Below, in pieces: positions 36,180-48,452 of a DNA stretch of 64,000 nucleotides; positions within the stretch are counted from its first letter, which is position 1; each line of letters starts with the position of its first letter. Source of the DNA: Hyphochytrium catenoides. Taxonomy: Eukaryota > Sar > Hyphochytriomycetes > Hyphochytriales > Hyphochytriaceae. The translations under genes were made by a program, and so were the position numbers. Where the stretch lies: the NCBI GenBank assembly GCA_900088475.1, contig FLMG01002184.1, positions 1-64,000 of the forward strand. Reading direction: 5' to 3'. Under the pieces are notes generated by a model that did not search any database, was not told the origin of the DNA, and saw only the letters and a program-made list of their open reading frames with translations.

Positions 36180-37340
36180 TTAGTCCTGCTTCATCATGGA
36201 CTCATAGAAGGCCTTTCCTGCAGCCTTGTGCTGCTTGCGCTCCTTCTTAAGAGCACGTCTCCTAGCAAGTACATCCTCCTTCTTGGCCTTTCTCTGAGCC
36301 TGAGCCTTTACCTCAGCACGGCGAGCAGCCAGCGCGTAAGGGTTGAGCTTGACCATAACACCGAAGTTCTTCAGAGGGTTCTTCTTCTGCACACGGCGGG
36401 TCTTGGAAACCTTGGCTGGGCGCACAACGGACTGAATTTCATCAGAGTTGATAAGACGAGCCAAGTCGGCGTTGTGCATAACGTGGCGAGGCAAGGTGTA
36501 GTCCGCCTTCAGAGCAGCCTTGGCGTTGTAAGTGCCGTAAAGCTCATCCAAGCGGCTGAAGGCGCTCTTGGTCCAGACAACGAAACGTCCAAGGTGGCCA
36601 CCAGGAGCAAGCTGAAGCAGGTTGAGGCGGTCGACGTGGCAGAGCTCTACACCAGGAAGGTTTCTGAAGGCCTTCTCAATGCCGCCTGCCTCACGGTACA
36701 CCACAAGAGGCCCACGGCGCTGGACGTATCTACGGTTACGCATCTTACCCTTACCAGGGCGAAGCTTCTTTGAGGCCCTAGCCTTGTCTACATCAGCAGC
36801 AGCACCGAACTTCTTGAGTACCTCGTAGGCCTGCTTGGTCTTCTGGATGGTCTGAACGCTGTCGTCGAGGACCAGAGGGATCTCAGTGACCTGCTCAATG
36901 CGGTGCCCACGGCCAAGAACAAGCGCAGGAAGAGCGGAAGCTGCCAGGGCAGATGCAACGGCAAATCTGCGCTGGTTCACGTTCACCTTCTTGTGCCACT
37001 TACGCCAGATCTTGGTGGGAGCGAACATACGGCCGCCACGGCACATGTTACCGAAGGCACCCTGTCCGGAGCGCTGGGTACCGCCTCCCTGGACACGAGG
37101 AATACGAGAGACAGCACGACCAGTACCCCATGACTCAGCGGAGGTCTGGTGGCCAGCGATTCTGGAGACAGCATATGGCTGGCGCTTGTTCTTGGCAATG
37201 TTGGTGTGAACGAAGCGCACTACATCTGGACGGATGGGAGCCGTGAAGACAGTTGGTAGAGGCACCTGAGAGACAACACGGCCCTCATTGGAGGCGTCGT
37301 AGACAGACACGACGGGTCTGGCAGCAGCGACAGCGGCCAT
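36180..37340 (-). CDS. RPL4: 60S ribosomal protein L4 (uL4)
   Basis: Intronless, 386 aa, ATG 37340. uL4 is a structural protein of the large ribosomal subunit; its extended loop lines the peptide exit tunnel. Family landmarks: RPVVSVYDA at the start, [115 protein letters not shown] and a Lys-rich eukaryote-specific tail. Full length compared with the family (about 360-430). The in-frame sequence upstream of ATG 37340 lacks a better start, and MAAVAAARP matches the usual N terminus. The sole ribosomal gene of the window; its codons favour C/G third positions more than neighbouring genes, as expected for high expression. Confidence 0.97.
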   Translation of the reverse strand: MAAVAAARPVVSVYDASNEGRVVSQVPLPTVFTAPIRPDVVRFVHTNIAKNKRQPYAVSRIAGHQTSAESWGTGRAVSRIPRVQGGGTQRSGQGAFGNMCRGGRMFAPTKIWRKWHKKVNVNQRRFAVASALAASALPALVLGRGHRIEQVTEIPLVLDDSVQTIQKTKQAYEVLKKFGAAADVDKARASKKLRPGKGKMRNRRYVQRRGPLVVYREAGGIEKAFRNLPGVELCHVDRLNLLQLAPGGHLGRFVVWTKSAFSRLDELYGTYNAKAALKADYTLPRHVMHNADLARLINSDEIQSVVRPAKVSKTRRVQKKNPLKNFGVMVKLNPYALAARRAEVKAQAQRKAKKEDVLARRRALKKERKQHKAAGKAFYESMMKQD

Positions 37341-38680
37341 TTTTATAGAGAAGAAGAGAGAGATGTTAAGAGGATTGCGATGATGCGAAATGAAGATGCA
37401 GCGGATGAAGCTTCTTCGTAGGTCTCGAGCTGCAGATTTCAGCGGCCGTGGTCCGCCGATGTTTATGTTGGCGCGCGGTGGAGTGGCTCTGAACAAGGGA
37501 GGACTCTGCGTATTACTACACTAGTCCCCAGCATCAAAATGTTAGTTTAACTGGTTCTGTAGGCGGTATTATTTTCATGGAGGTATCCCATACTACTGAC
37601 CAATGGTCAAGAAGACGGTGGGTGGGTTGAGGTTCGCGGTAGACTCATAACAGGGGTGGGTATGCTGCAAAGACCTCCCGGTCACCCATGGCCCTAGAAT
37701 CAGCCGTCTTCAGATCAGTAAGTGATAATCAACGTAAAGCATTCCATTGGTCTGATCCTGCTCCTATGAACAGACATTGCACAGGGTTGAGGGTCGAGCT
37801 CGTTGGTCAAGGACGAAGAGAGAGATTTCCAGATAGAGTGCAGAACTCTTGACCAACCAGCCAACCAGCTATGCTGGTGCCGGGTAGTGAGCATCAGGGG
37901 TAGGGAATGCGTAGCGGGATACTTGTAGGTTACGGTCACTGCCTGATGCATGTGCAAACCTTGGTGGGGATGAGTGCCTTCGTGCTCGTGTCGAGTCGAA
38001 GAGTGAAGCTAGGATGAGCTACATTGGGTCTGAGGTTATTTGCAGTGAGGAAGACGGCTTTCTAGATGAATAGGTTTCCAGGCAAGCAGGTGGTGCAAGC
38101 TGTTGCTCAGGGAGGGGAGTGTAGATGAGTACTTGAAGAAAACTGCTTAAGGCCAGTGCAAATTGGTCAGTTTGAGTTCGTGCTCATGCGATCATGTGTC
38201 TGACTACACAGGGTAATCTCGCAACAGAATACAAGTGTTATTTGATCGCACAGACAGAGACTGGACCTAGTGATAGTGGCAGTTGTTATCTTCCAATGTC
38301 TGCCAGAGACTGGACCTAGTGATAGTGGCAGTTGTTATCTTCCAATGTCTGCCAGCGATCAACATCTGCTTTCAGAGAGAGTGCTGCCGCTATTGAAAGA
38401 AGTTTGCTCTCAAGAAGAGTGTAGAGCTCTGGAAATAGAAGAACCATGGAGTGCCAAACCCTTTAAGAGACACAATGTATCTATGGAGCCTGCTAAGGTG
38501 CTACCTGCTGCCCTTCCACAAAGTTCAAAGAGCTAGAGATCAGCCTTACAGAGCCCAACCCTATTCCCAAATAGATTAAATAATCCCTCCAAGGCAAACA
38601 GCTTGCAGGTACGAAGGCTTCCTCGATCATCTCCCAGGAGTCAGGAGGACGTTTTCTTTTGAAGCGGAGCCATACATATT
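37341..38680. other. intergenic region with a tandem duplication
   Basis: Between the RPL4 start and the 3' end of the PH-ankyrin-AGC kinase gene. It contains the RPL4 promoter and a perfect 49-bp tandem duplication (38255-38352). An 88-codon + frame (38270-38536) spans the duplication but has no recognisable content. Confidence 0.5.
38255..38352. repeat. perfect 49-bp tandem duplication
   Basis: Copy 1 at 38255-38303 and copy 2 at 38304-38352 are identical by eye. Noncoding; identity suggests a recent duplication or an assembly artefact. Confidence 0.9.
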
Positions 38681-41600
38681 TCAAAGAGAATGTTCTTCGG
38701 ATATTGTCTGCGAGGCACGGGGGGTTTGGAATGTGGCCTCCTGCAATAGCTTAATGGCCTGCTCATCAATCTCGAGAGTAGGCTGTGGACGGACACGTCA
38801 GACCTTCCTAAAAGATACCACCAAGAGCCTACTAGCTTACCTGATAGTCAAAGTCCTTGAAGACTTTGTCCCTTGAACTCCGTGAGTAGTAGCCTGATAC
38901 GCCGATGGCCCCTTTCTCATGATCTGAAATGGCATCCGCTCGGCCGTGTAGCTTGGCGAGATCGCTTGTGTCTTTCACCTTCCCAGCCAATGGGGCACGG
39001 AGCTGCTTCTGCAGCAGTGCTTCCCAGTCCATGTCAGCAAAGAATGGATGAGCCTGCACGAATTGAGTTACGATATGTACCATCTTGCGAAGTTCCAATT
39101 CGCTGACCTTAATCTCCTGGGCCCCATTGGCGCCTAGACGTTTGGTTGGGTCCCGTTGCAGGAGACCGACCAGAAGTGATTGGGCTTCTGAGCTCAAGTT
39201 CTGAGGAACCGTAAGCTCGCCATGAAGGATGTTCTGGAATAGTTTTTGCTTGTCATTGTTATAAAACGGGGGAAGTCCTGTCAACATCTCATAAAGGAGA
39301 GCGCCAACACTGTACCAATCCAAGGTGTGACCATGCCTGCATTGAAAACATTGACGTAAGTCAACGCCTTCCTTTTAGGCCCCAAAGAAGTCAGACAACC
39401 TACCCCGCTTTCTGCAGCATCTCCGGGGCTAAGTACATAGGCGAACCGCAGAAGGTATTGGCAGTGGCATCATCGGCGAGGCCCTCTTTTGATATTCCAA
39501 AGTCAGTCAAGAGTGCATTACCACCAGAGTCAATGACCACGTTTTCAGGCTTTAAGTCTCGGAACACTATGCCCTTAGAGTGTAAGAACTCGAGGGCCAA
39601 TATAATCTGTGCAATGTAGAACTTGGCATCCGCTTCTGAGAAGAACTTCATTTTGCTAAGATGTGACAGCAAGTCGCCCCCTGAGCAGTAATCCATCACG
39701 AAGAACAGCCTATCTTCTGTCTGAAATAAATAGGCTCTGAGATTCTCTGATGACAAAAGAAGACCCCAACACACTTACCTGAAAAGCGTAGTGCATTTGT
39801 ACTATGAAAGGGTGATCAACGGATGCTTGAAAAGTATTCTTTTCGGTCATAATGTAGCGGGCCTGATTCTTCTGAAGGATCGAGTGCTTGTTGTAAGCCT
39901 TCATTGCGTACCAGTTGTCGCTGTTGCTGCCTTTTCCGCGCACCAGGTAGACCTAACAGACACGGGGTTCAGAGGTAAGTGTTGGAATGAATAGATCTAG
40001 AAGGTCGGCTTGCCTTGGCGAACGCCCCACGACCTAGAACTTTGACAAACTCGAAGTCCCTAGGTCCGAGAGCTAGCTCCGGCTTGTATCTATTGAAAAA
40101 CCAGTTTCGTGCTTCTTCCCCTTCGGAGTGAGCGGAGTGCTGTTGACAGCCAATGAGAATCACAAAATTCCTAAGTTTCCACTGCTGACTAATCCTACCT
40201 GCACATTCTGCCCTACTTCTGGCCCACCAGGGCGAACTGCCAAAAGGACTCTGACTGGATGCCCTATTGGAGCAAAATGGACCGGAAGGCTACCTGTAGC
40301 ATTGATCACGTCATTACGCCCTTCTCGCGCAAGCAGAAGCTTCACCATTTCTATCTGCCCAGTTTCGGCGGCATAGTGCATTGCAGTGTTCCCTTGTTGG
40401 TCTTGAGCGTTGGGATTAGCCCCTCGTAGTGAGAGTACATCTACCACGCCTACATAGCCTTTCTTGGCTGCCAAATGTAAGGCTGTCATCTTGTCTCTAG
40501 TCTTTGCGTTTATGATGGCCCCTCTATCAAGCAGAAGTTCGGTCATCTCTGGATAGTTCTTCGACGCTGCAATGTGAAGAGCAGTCCACTGGTCCACGCC
40601 CTTCCCGTTGACATCGACAACGGCTGTAGAGAGAGACCGTTACGTCACGTAATGTCACCGCACGCACTCTCCCCTGTTACCTTCATCTAGCAATTTAGCT
40701 ACTGTTGCTTCGTCACCTTCTTCTACTGCGTCCCACAACTGGAATTGCTTCTGTCGGACTTGACGTAGGTCGAGCGTCGCTGATTTTCTCCGGAAATGGC
40801 GCTTGTCATTGAGCTTCAGCGATATCTGAGAATGCGTTAAAGCTTGCGGTATCGAGCCATCTGGGCCAGTGTCTACAACAACAGAATGATTAAGAATATA
40901 AGTAGCTTTGCTAGATCATGAGCTCTTCGAAAGGGACTCACTGCGTCGTCCTCTTCCATTAGCTATAACAAGCATTTTGTTAGAGCCAGCTTTCGGAGGT
41001 ATGATCGTGATAAAAATTGGCCTTACCTGCCTCCACACTAGCACTGGCCGCTCGCCTCAGTGACGATACGTGAGTCCTTAGCGCCTCTATCCACTCTTCC
41101 GCCTCCTGGGCAGTGTCTGCTTGTGCGTATAGCGTCTTCGTAGAGGTCTTGACCTGTCCGCCATAGGTTAATAATAGAGGTTAGGTAAGGAATCGTACGT
41201 TTAGAAAAAGCGAGTAGGCAAAGTTGGACCTCGAAGCAGTTGCATTTGCCATCAATCTGGCACTTTCGCACGACTGTGTCTGCAGAGAGACTCAGTTCAC
41301 CTTTGAGGTGAGCTAACTCCTCTTTCTGGGAAGCGAAGAGGCCACTTTGCTGCTTATAGTAGGACAATTCCCCGTTCGATAGCACAAAGAACCTTTGGAG
41401 ATGAACCTCAGTGAGAAGCCACCACATCGTAACGAAGGGAGTTGCAAACCTGCGCTTCCAGTTCGCAAAGGCTTCCATACTAGAAATTGATCGCTTGGTA
41501 AGAAAGCCAGTCTTACTCACAACTACTGGAGGGCGATAAGAGAGCGGCGACTGAGAGCTTGCGACAACCAGTTCGCTTTTTCTTCTCGGCCTAGTGGCAT

Positions 41601-41838
41601 CTTTGGCTCTTTCAAGCGGAGAGCTAGTCGTTGAGGAAGGGCTTAGTAGCCCCTTATCCTTGCTTTCTATTTCAGACGACTTCGTGGTAGCGGTGGGCTG
41701 CAGCGGGCCCGTGACGACCTGTCCTTCTCCATTGGTAGCTACTGGTTGAGATTCTGCTTGCTCACGAGTTGTCGATGGCGTCGATCCTGCGCTTGAGGTC
41801 GGTACTGACCCAGCCACGGACCCAGACTCGTCCATCAT
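38681..41838 (-). CDS. PH - ankyrin - AGC-type protein kinase
   Basis: Twelve exons (41450-41838, 41230-41392, 41027-41153, 40942-40962, 40681-40872, 40294-40623, 40014-40120, 39779-39952, 39404-39720, 39108-39336, 38841-39053, 38681-38782) give 787 aa. Residues 1-100 are Ser/Thr-rich and disordered. A PH domain (about 108-215) opens KTGFLTKRS and closes with EEWIEALRTHV. Ankyrin repeats (about 275-400) show QWTALHIAA, MTALHLAAKKG, NTAMHYAAETG. The kinase domain (about 430-705) has GRGAFAKV, YAMKAYNK (ATP Lys), IVFRDLKPEN (Phe where HRD has His; AGC kinases usually have Tyr), LTDFGISKEG, ANTFCGSPMYLAPE (activation loop Thr) and LDWYSVG. FKDFDYQ near the end fits an AGC hydrophobic motif. All catalytic residues are present. 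The PH domain suggests recruitment by phosphoinositides. Odd points: a 21-nt exon, a GC donor after FAK (40013) and a 54-nt intron (39054-39107) that is in frame without stops. Confidence 0.9.
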
Positions 41839-43388
41839 TCTAATCCCTGGCAACTTTGGGCCTGCTACAGCACTAGATTGTTCACCTCCACAAGAGACAC
41901 AGCTCGCCCTTCAAGCCAGATCTCTTCCTGCCACCATAGTCCTGGGTATATTTGCACTGACAACCGGACCTCTATCAAACTACGGTCTCGCTGAGACTGC
42001 CTACGAGCATCGCCTTCTGGAGCTGGCCAACAGCTGGACAAAAACAGACGTCAGTTCTAATGGTGGTTGGCCTCTATTCAGCGCTCCCTCCTCGTTATCA
42101 TGCTCTAACCACCGAGAATGAGCTCTTCCAGCGTCTACCCTCCTCCTCCTGGCACTCCTAAGCAGCTTTATAGGCAATGACCAAGCACATCAACCACTAC
42201 TCAGACCCTTAAGCGGCAGTTATTGCATAATAAACTCTGCTGCTCCGCCCAATGTCTTAATGTCTGCAGCATAGGAGCATCATCTGATAGAGTTCGCGGT
42301 GTCGTATTCCTCTCTGTCCACCTTTCCCCTTGAGAAGTGCTGGATAGTGTATCTCACAGACCTGTCCCGCATTCTACCTTCTTGTCTGTCTATTCCTCTC
42401 TCTGATTCTGCTGGCTCCTGGCTCGTCTAACTCTGTCTCATCGTTGCGTTCTTCAAGACCTGGATAGTGTCTCAAGAGTGAGGGCACACTCCATATCTAT
42501 CAATAGCTCTGTCTCGAGTTTTTCTGTTGTTCCTTCAGTGCTGTGTTTCCATCGCGAGTGAAACCTTCAGGGAAAAATACATCACACTCATTTGAGTAGA
42601 GCTATAAACTTCAATTGAAGGAAACAATCGTGCCAAGGGAAACTATTTGATGAGAATGGGAAATGAGCCGCAGGTCTCATCATAATACGGGAAAAAGGAT
42701 CGTTTGGTGGGTGGGACATTCAGCTCAAAAGGTAATCAATCATCAATAACCGTATACAGCCTTCTATGGTTATCACAATGACCATCAATCTCGTGGCATT
42801 ATTATTCTACCGATAGCTTACGTGCCCACGGATTTCCATGCAAGTGTCAGCATTATTACCTCCTCGATAGTAGTACGTCCGAAGTGGTGCCTAATATAAT
42901 GTATGTCAAAAGATGAAGTGGCAATACCTCAGGTGTTTGGACCTTCCCAAAGGTTGTTGGGGAGGGAGATTTTCTGGACGATCGAAGCGCCATCATCATC
43001 CTGCGCCTGCTCTCCTGCCGCCTGCCGCCTGCAGCCTCATGAAGTTTGACTCATACTTCGTCAACATGCCTGGCATAGTCTCTGCTGACCCGCATCGGCA
43101 AGAAGTTCTACTATGTCCCAGGCAAAGCTTTAGCGGCTGCATGTAGCAAGAACAACTTCCCTGACCCACCTCCTCCTCGAATGCATTGAACCCCTGCCGA
43201 TCTTCCCGAATACCTTTCTCTGTATCAAGCGAATCTCTTTCTGTCCAATAATTCGCGCGAACGCACGAATAGTTACCCGTCATTCTTTGCTCGGCTACGG
43301 GTTTGCCGAGCAAGCGGAGACCCTAAGTTTGCAGGACAAGGAGCGGAGAGGAATCAAGAGCTTCCAAAGTTGATAACCTATCTTAAAT
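41839..43388. other. intergenic region with no supported gene
   Basis: About 1.5 kb between divergent genes (kinase on -, secreted protein on +). Only short overlapping frames. 42250-42500 is CT-rich on the + strand. A 77-codon + frame (42913-43146) and a 105-codon - frame (42996-43313) overlap and show no motif. Confidence 0.5.
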
Positions 43389-44378
43389 ATGGCGCTTAGT
43401 GGAGTTGCCATTCTCTGCCAAGCACTTATACTTCTCTTACCATCAGCGGAGGCAGCCTGGAGTGACGCGGACAAGGCTGCCCTTCGGAGCACCTGCCTCA
43501 ACACAAACTCTGCATTACGGGCCGCAGATGCGGACGCTCATTGCATCACTCCATACTGCGAATGTGCATCGGAAGCTGTTCCAATCCAGTTTGCATCTGC
43601 CGCTGACGTCAACGTCACTTCTCCAGAGTTCACAGCTGTCGCTAACGGTTGCCTTCAGAAAACTTGTGCAACCTATGACAGCTGCTTAAAGTACAAGAAC
43701 CCAGCGACAGAATGGTTTGCATGGTCTAACACTTCCAAGGCAAAGTTCTGCAGCTGTTGGTCTAATGCAACTATTGCCTGGCTGGTTCGGAATCCTCAGA
43801 CAGTCATGCCCTTCCAAATGGAGGTTGAGATTGACGAGCTCTGCTTGCAAGAGCCATCTGCAGACGAATGTGCCATTCTCCCTACAAGCACCTTTGACCC
43901 GGTTGACTGGTCTAGTTCTGAAAAGTATTCCGCTTGCTCATGTGTGGCAGCAAGCGCGGCGAAGTATTATGCGACGGACCTGACAGCAACATCAATTTCA
44001 GCCGACAGAGAAGCATCCATCATTCATGCTTGTGCTGATGCCCAAGGCCGATCAAAGGGCGCATCATCGGCTACTGGCGTAACGACTGCTCCCGCTTCAA
44101 CGGTGATCCCTGATAAGAAAAATGAGTTTCAGAAGACCAGCGCTGAATCTCCAAAGAAATCGGCAAGCAGCTCCTTTGTTCAGCCTTCTAGAAGTGCGTG
44201 GCTCTTAGGTTTGTTCCTAGGTCTGCACATNNNNNNNNNNNNNNNNNNNNNNNNNNNNNNNNNNNNNNNNNNNNNNNNNNNNNNNNNNNNNNNNNNNNNN
44301 NNNNNAGATAAACTCTTGACTAAGCAGTGGCTTAGTCTGATCGTGATCTGTTCTCAGCTTGTTGCCATTGTTAAGTAG
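43389..44378 (+). CDS. secreted or GPI-anchored Cys-rich protein, interrupted by assembly gap
   Basis: Open frame from ATG 43389. Residues 1-22 are a clear signal peptide (hydrophobic core, AEAAW cleavage region). The mature part to about residue 225 has 14 cysteines in short clusters (HCITPYCEC, KFCSCW, YSACSCVA) and several N-glycosylation sites (NVTS, SNTS, SNAT). A Ser/Thr/Lys-rich stretch follows, then a hydrophobic run (WLLGLFLGL) right before 75 Ns (44231-44305). That order (signal, Cys domain, S/T stalk, terminal hydrophobic segment) fits a GPI-anchored surface protein. The frame after the gap to TAA 44376-44378 is kept only if the true gap length is a multiple of three, so the C terminus is uncertain. 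No family recognised. Confidence 0.65.
   Translation: MALSGVAILCQALILLLPSAEAAWSDADKAALRSTCLNTNSALRAADADAHCITPYCECASEAVPIQFASAADVNVTSPEFTAVANGCLQKTCATYDSCLKYKNPATEWFAWSNTSKAKFCSCWSNATIAWLVRNPQTVMPFQMEVEIDELCLQEPSADECAILPTSTFDPVDWSSSEKYSACSCVAASAAKYYATDLTATSISADREASIIHACADAQGRSKGASSATGVTTAPASTVIPDKKNEFQKTSAESPKKSASSSFVQPSRSAWLLGLFLGLHXXXXXXXXXXXXXXXXXXXXXXXXXXDKLLTKQWLSLIVICSQLVAIVK
44231..44305. other. assembly gap (75 N)
   Basis: A run of 75 undetermined bases inside the secreted-protein gene; real length unknown. Confidence 0.99.
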
Positions 44379-47300
44379 AGCGTACAACCCATCCCTGAGC
44401 TTCTACTGTACCAAGTCCACGCGTAGACTTGGTGGGCTATTATTATAGTCCTTTGAGAAGTCAAGTCCCTACCCTCGAGACTCATTCGATGGAGGGCAAA
44501 GGTCCGCAACAAACCGCCTTTTGTGAGTCGCTAAAGGGTAGGTTTGCCCTCCAAGCCAGGAGTGAGGCTGGACAAGTAATCGAGACCTTCCTTACTTTTA
44601 TTGGCGATAGCGACTTCCACACTTAGGCGGTGGCATTGATAACGAAGCCAACTTTTCACGGTGTCATCTTTGCTGATAGCTCACGTACCACAGTGTCACT
44701 TTAATGGACTTAAGTTACGGAAACTTGTATATGCGCTAGTCAAGTTATGTCTACGAGTTAAACTGCTAGATATTTTGTCATGTTTGGGTTATGGTGGTCA
44801 TTGCAAACAGTAGTAAGTAACGGAGAAAAAATATACCGGGCTGCTGCTACTACTGCACCCAACCTCCTCCACGCTGCTGCAGACTAGAGCCAACACGTCT
44901 AGCAAAACAGCTAAGAGGCTAGCGTTCACAACTGTCTGAGGTGGACACGTTCACTCACTGTGACATTGTCTTTTCCCTCAATGGAAGCGACACCTCCTAG
45001 AAGAACGTGGTCCTTCCAGAGGAGATATGACTTTCTTCACAATCGCTCGTTCCCTCACTTCCCGATTCCTTGCCCATCATGCCCCGCCTGATGATATCGC
45101 ATTACCAATGGAATCCTCTTCTCGTCTATACGTTTACTTTAACTTTCTGTTTTTCTTCATCATGCCTTTATTTCCTCCTTCTCCATAATAAATGCCACCT
45201 TTCTGCCTTCTTCATCCTGGGTTCTGTCGTACTGACCACTGTAGAGCCTACCAGAATGCTTTGCTGCTGCCTCGGAAGGACTACCTAGGTCACTAGTTCT
45301 ACTCCCGTGGTGCCATACAATTTTCCTTTATTATCAACGGCTGCACGGTAGTGTAGGCTCTTATCAGTGTTAGACCAGTAGTGTTCCTGTAGTGGTGGTG
45401 TAAGTAGCCCATCAACACTAACATTCATGGGATGGTATATTCTATTGTGCTGAGAGAACGGTAGAAGAAGTTCTCCGAGTCCCCAAAACGCCTTCGAGCT
45501 CAGGTTCCTTCTATTTGAAGGGAAAAGCAGTGATATATGTTAGATGGCTTCATCACGTTCGTTCTCTGCAGCCTGCTCACAAGTACATTACTAGTAAGTG
45601 GAGAGGGCGGGCTCATAAACATGCGGAGCCACATGAGGTAAATAACGAACGTCCACTGGAAACACGAAGAATGCATACTATTATTATTAGCCAGCCCGAT
45701 GGTGAGAAAAAGTAGCGTCTTCTGCGACAGTACAATGGAGCTGTGGCAATATATAGCAAGTTGGCAACAGAACGGACTGACCTTCCGAGATGAAAGGTAG
45801 TTCTAAACTATCAGAACACAAGGAGTCAGGCTCGGGGTCGTCGCTAACAGAATCCAGTGTAGTACAAAGATTATGACAAGAAGCCAGGGGCTATATTGCT
45901 TCTAATGGGTTGTTGTCGGAATATGAAAGAAAGAAAGACGCTTCCAGTGGAGCTCATGTTTTATCAATCATCGATCACCCATGTGAGGCGTCACCTTCTG
46001 ACTGTTAGAAAGTGGTCTTGCAAACAACTCGATCGGAAGCTGCTCTAAAAATGACACTTCGTATGGATAGAAGTATAGAAGTACTACTGGGTTGGCGTCC
46101 TAGGTCTTTCCGTTGAATAGCCTCCTCCAATGTCTAGGGCATCCCCCGCCGACCCTTGACGCTTTTGTCGAGGAGCATGCCTGCCCACAGCTCTACCCGC
46201 CGTTAACTATGGTGATATTCTAGTTATAGGAGGGTACTCCTCATCTTTTCTCTTATTACTAACAACCGTCGTCGTATCTTGTCTAATACTGCTGGGACGC
46301 CAGAATGGCTACATGCTGCGACAATGTTTGGGTGGAAGACTACCTGCATGCATCAAGAGAGAGGGCCATTCCTCCTTTCACTCTCATGACATACAAACCA
46401 GAGGAAGGTTTTGGCATTATGTGGAAAGGAGAAATTCTGATTTGACGTCGTTTCTCCTCGCCGTTGAGGCAGGGCTTACTTCCAGAGCGTAGAGGTCGAT
46501 TGAGTTCTTCTCGCCTGTCCCGTTCTAGTGCTATCAGCTATCAGTCGCCTACCGCGTTTGTTGCTCTGTGAGACTGCAGCAAATCTGCTCCCCTTCTCCT
46601 GGTCACATTGAGCTTCAACAAGGTTGGCCACTTTCTGAAGGTGAAAAAAGAAAACCTGAATGTTAGGGCTTTCCGGACAAAGTCAAAATAATGAGATAGA
46701 ACTACTAGTAGTGTTTGCCCATGGTGAGGGAATAGTAGAGTAGAAGAATAGGAGTGTGGGAGCTTGGGAGTGCGGTAGCAGGAACTGAACTAGTGCTGGT
46801 GATGGAGACAAGGAGAACCTCTATTGATGTTGCCTCTTCTTCTTCGTACGGTACAACGGTCGTTACCACCCACTGCTGGCGACTAGCGGCTCTAGTTGTT
46901 GGTCTTTCTATAAAATTGAGCAAGAAGCAGCGCTACTGCAGCAGGACTTCATCCTTGCCTTGTAGGAACCAACAACTAGGAAGCAGAGGATCATTATTCC
47001 TAGAAGAAGGCGAACCAGATGATGAGGAGGCTTTGATGAGGTCTGATGGAGCAGCACGAAGCAACCAGCAGCCATGGGCGATAGGTCACGCGCAGGAGGA
47101 GAAGAAGGATGAAGGGGAAGAAGAACGGACGAAAAATGACCTTCCTCTCTGCTTCTGAGACAGACGCATCGACACCTTCAGGCCGTGCTCACTGGCAGTA
47201 ATAATGACAGGTTCTAAGTCACTCTTCACAGGGAAATCTGAGACTTCTAATGGCAGTGGTCACAATAATAGTGCTAGAGGTGGATGCAGCAGGAAGAGCA

Positions 47301-48452
47301 AGGTGAGACATTCGGATCTTCGAACCCCCACAAGCGCCTTCCATCGAAACATTAAGGAAAGGAAGGAGACAGAGGAATCTTTCTAAACATAGTACATTTA
47401 GTGTGCCTTTATTTATTTCAGAGGGAATGTAATGAAAACTATGACAGAGAGAGACGGTTCTTGGGTGTGTCTGTCTGGAGTTTCTGTGGCTCTGACAGGC
47501 GATCGAGAGACAGGGAAGGCAGAGAGTGCACGACCGCTGATCATAAAGGCGAACAAAGGCTGGCTTACCTCTTCACAGACAGAGCGCAAACGCTTCTTTC
47601 GTCCTAAACGTCATCACTTCATCTCATTCAGTCGCCAGTCTCCAGCACTGCAGTGGAAGGCAGGCAGGCAGCAGAGCTCTGAAACGAGACAAGGACAGCA
47701 AGGGGACATTCTGCTCTTTCCTCTTTTCCTTCTTCTGTTCTGTTCTTTGGGTTCTGCTGAGCATCCAGATCGCCAGTGGGGCCCACAAAAGAACAGGGTA
47801 GGAATTTCCCTTACGCTCATTTGCTAGCTCCTCTCTCTTTCTTTCGCTCAAGGGTTGTGCTGGCTAGAGAGCCTCCCGCTCGCTCTCCAAGCCTCTACTA
47901 ATGAGACAGCTCTAAATAGCCGCATCATTATCATGTATATAACCTCCTCACCAAAGAGTAGAACTACTGTAGAAGAGAGTAGATCTAGTCATGTTGCAAC
48001 AGTTCAGAGCGACCAGAGGAGAAATAATGACGCTCCGCATCTTCAAGTCATTTAAAGGCTGTGAGACTAGAGAGACAGACATGGAAGGAAAGAAAGGGAA
48101 CGTACTGTCAAGTTCTTAAGGGTTCCTACTGTTACGGCTGGCCTTGGAGACGGAACAGACAGTCGCTTTCGCCACAGTGTGCACTTTAGATTATCCCTTT
48201 GACGGTCACGTGCATTGTGCCGACAAAGCGGCGCTACCCTAAAGCTTCTCTTCTGTCACTCCTTCTCCTCCAAGCCAGAAGTCACCTCGCCGTCTAGATC
48301 AAACTGCCACATTGCCACCGACCCTCTCTTATACAAGGTGGCTACTACTCTGAGTCTTTAGTCGTCTCACTCATCTCTGGACAATCTTCAGATAGCACGT
48401 GCCGACGCCATTATTGACCCGTAATAGAGTCTGAAGTGCTTTCTATCCAAGG
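44379..48452. other. long intergenic region with no supported gene
   Basis: Four kilobases with only short open frames. The longest (+ 46754-47158, 134 codons; + 47432-47827, 131 codons) have skewed, low-complexity composition and no motif, and overlap - strand frames. The last 400 bp must include the promoter of the MFS gene. No RNA gene or repeat family identified. Confidence 0.5.

Noticed and set aside
36180-37209. Long + strand frames across RPL4
   Set aside because: Shadows of the conserved RPL4 coding sequence.
46754-47827. Possible genes of 131-134 codons on the + strand
   Set aside because: Low-complexity composition, overlapping open frames on the other strand, no motif and no supporting splice signals.
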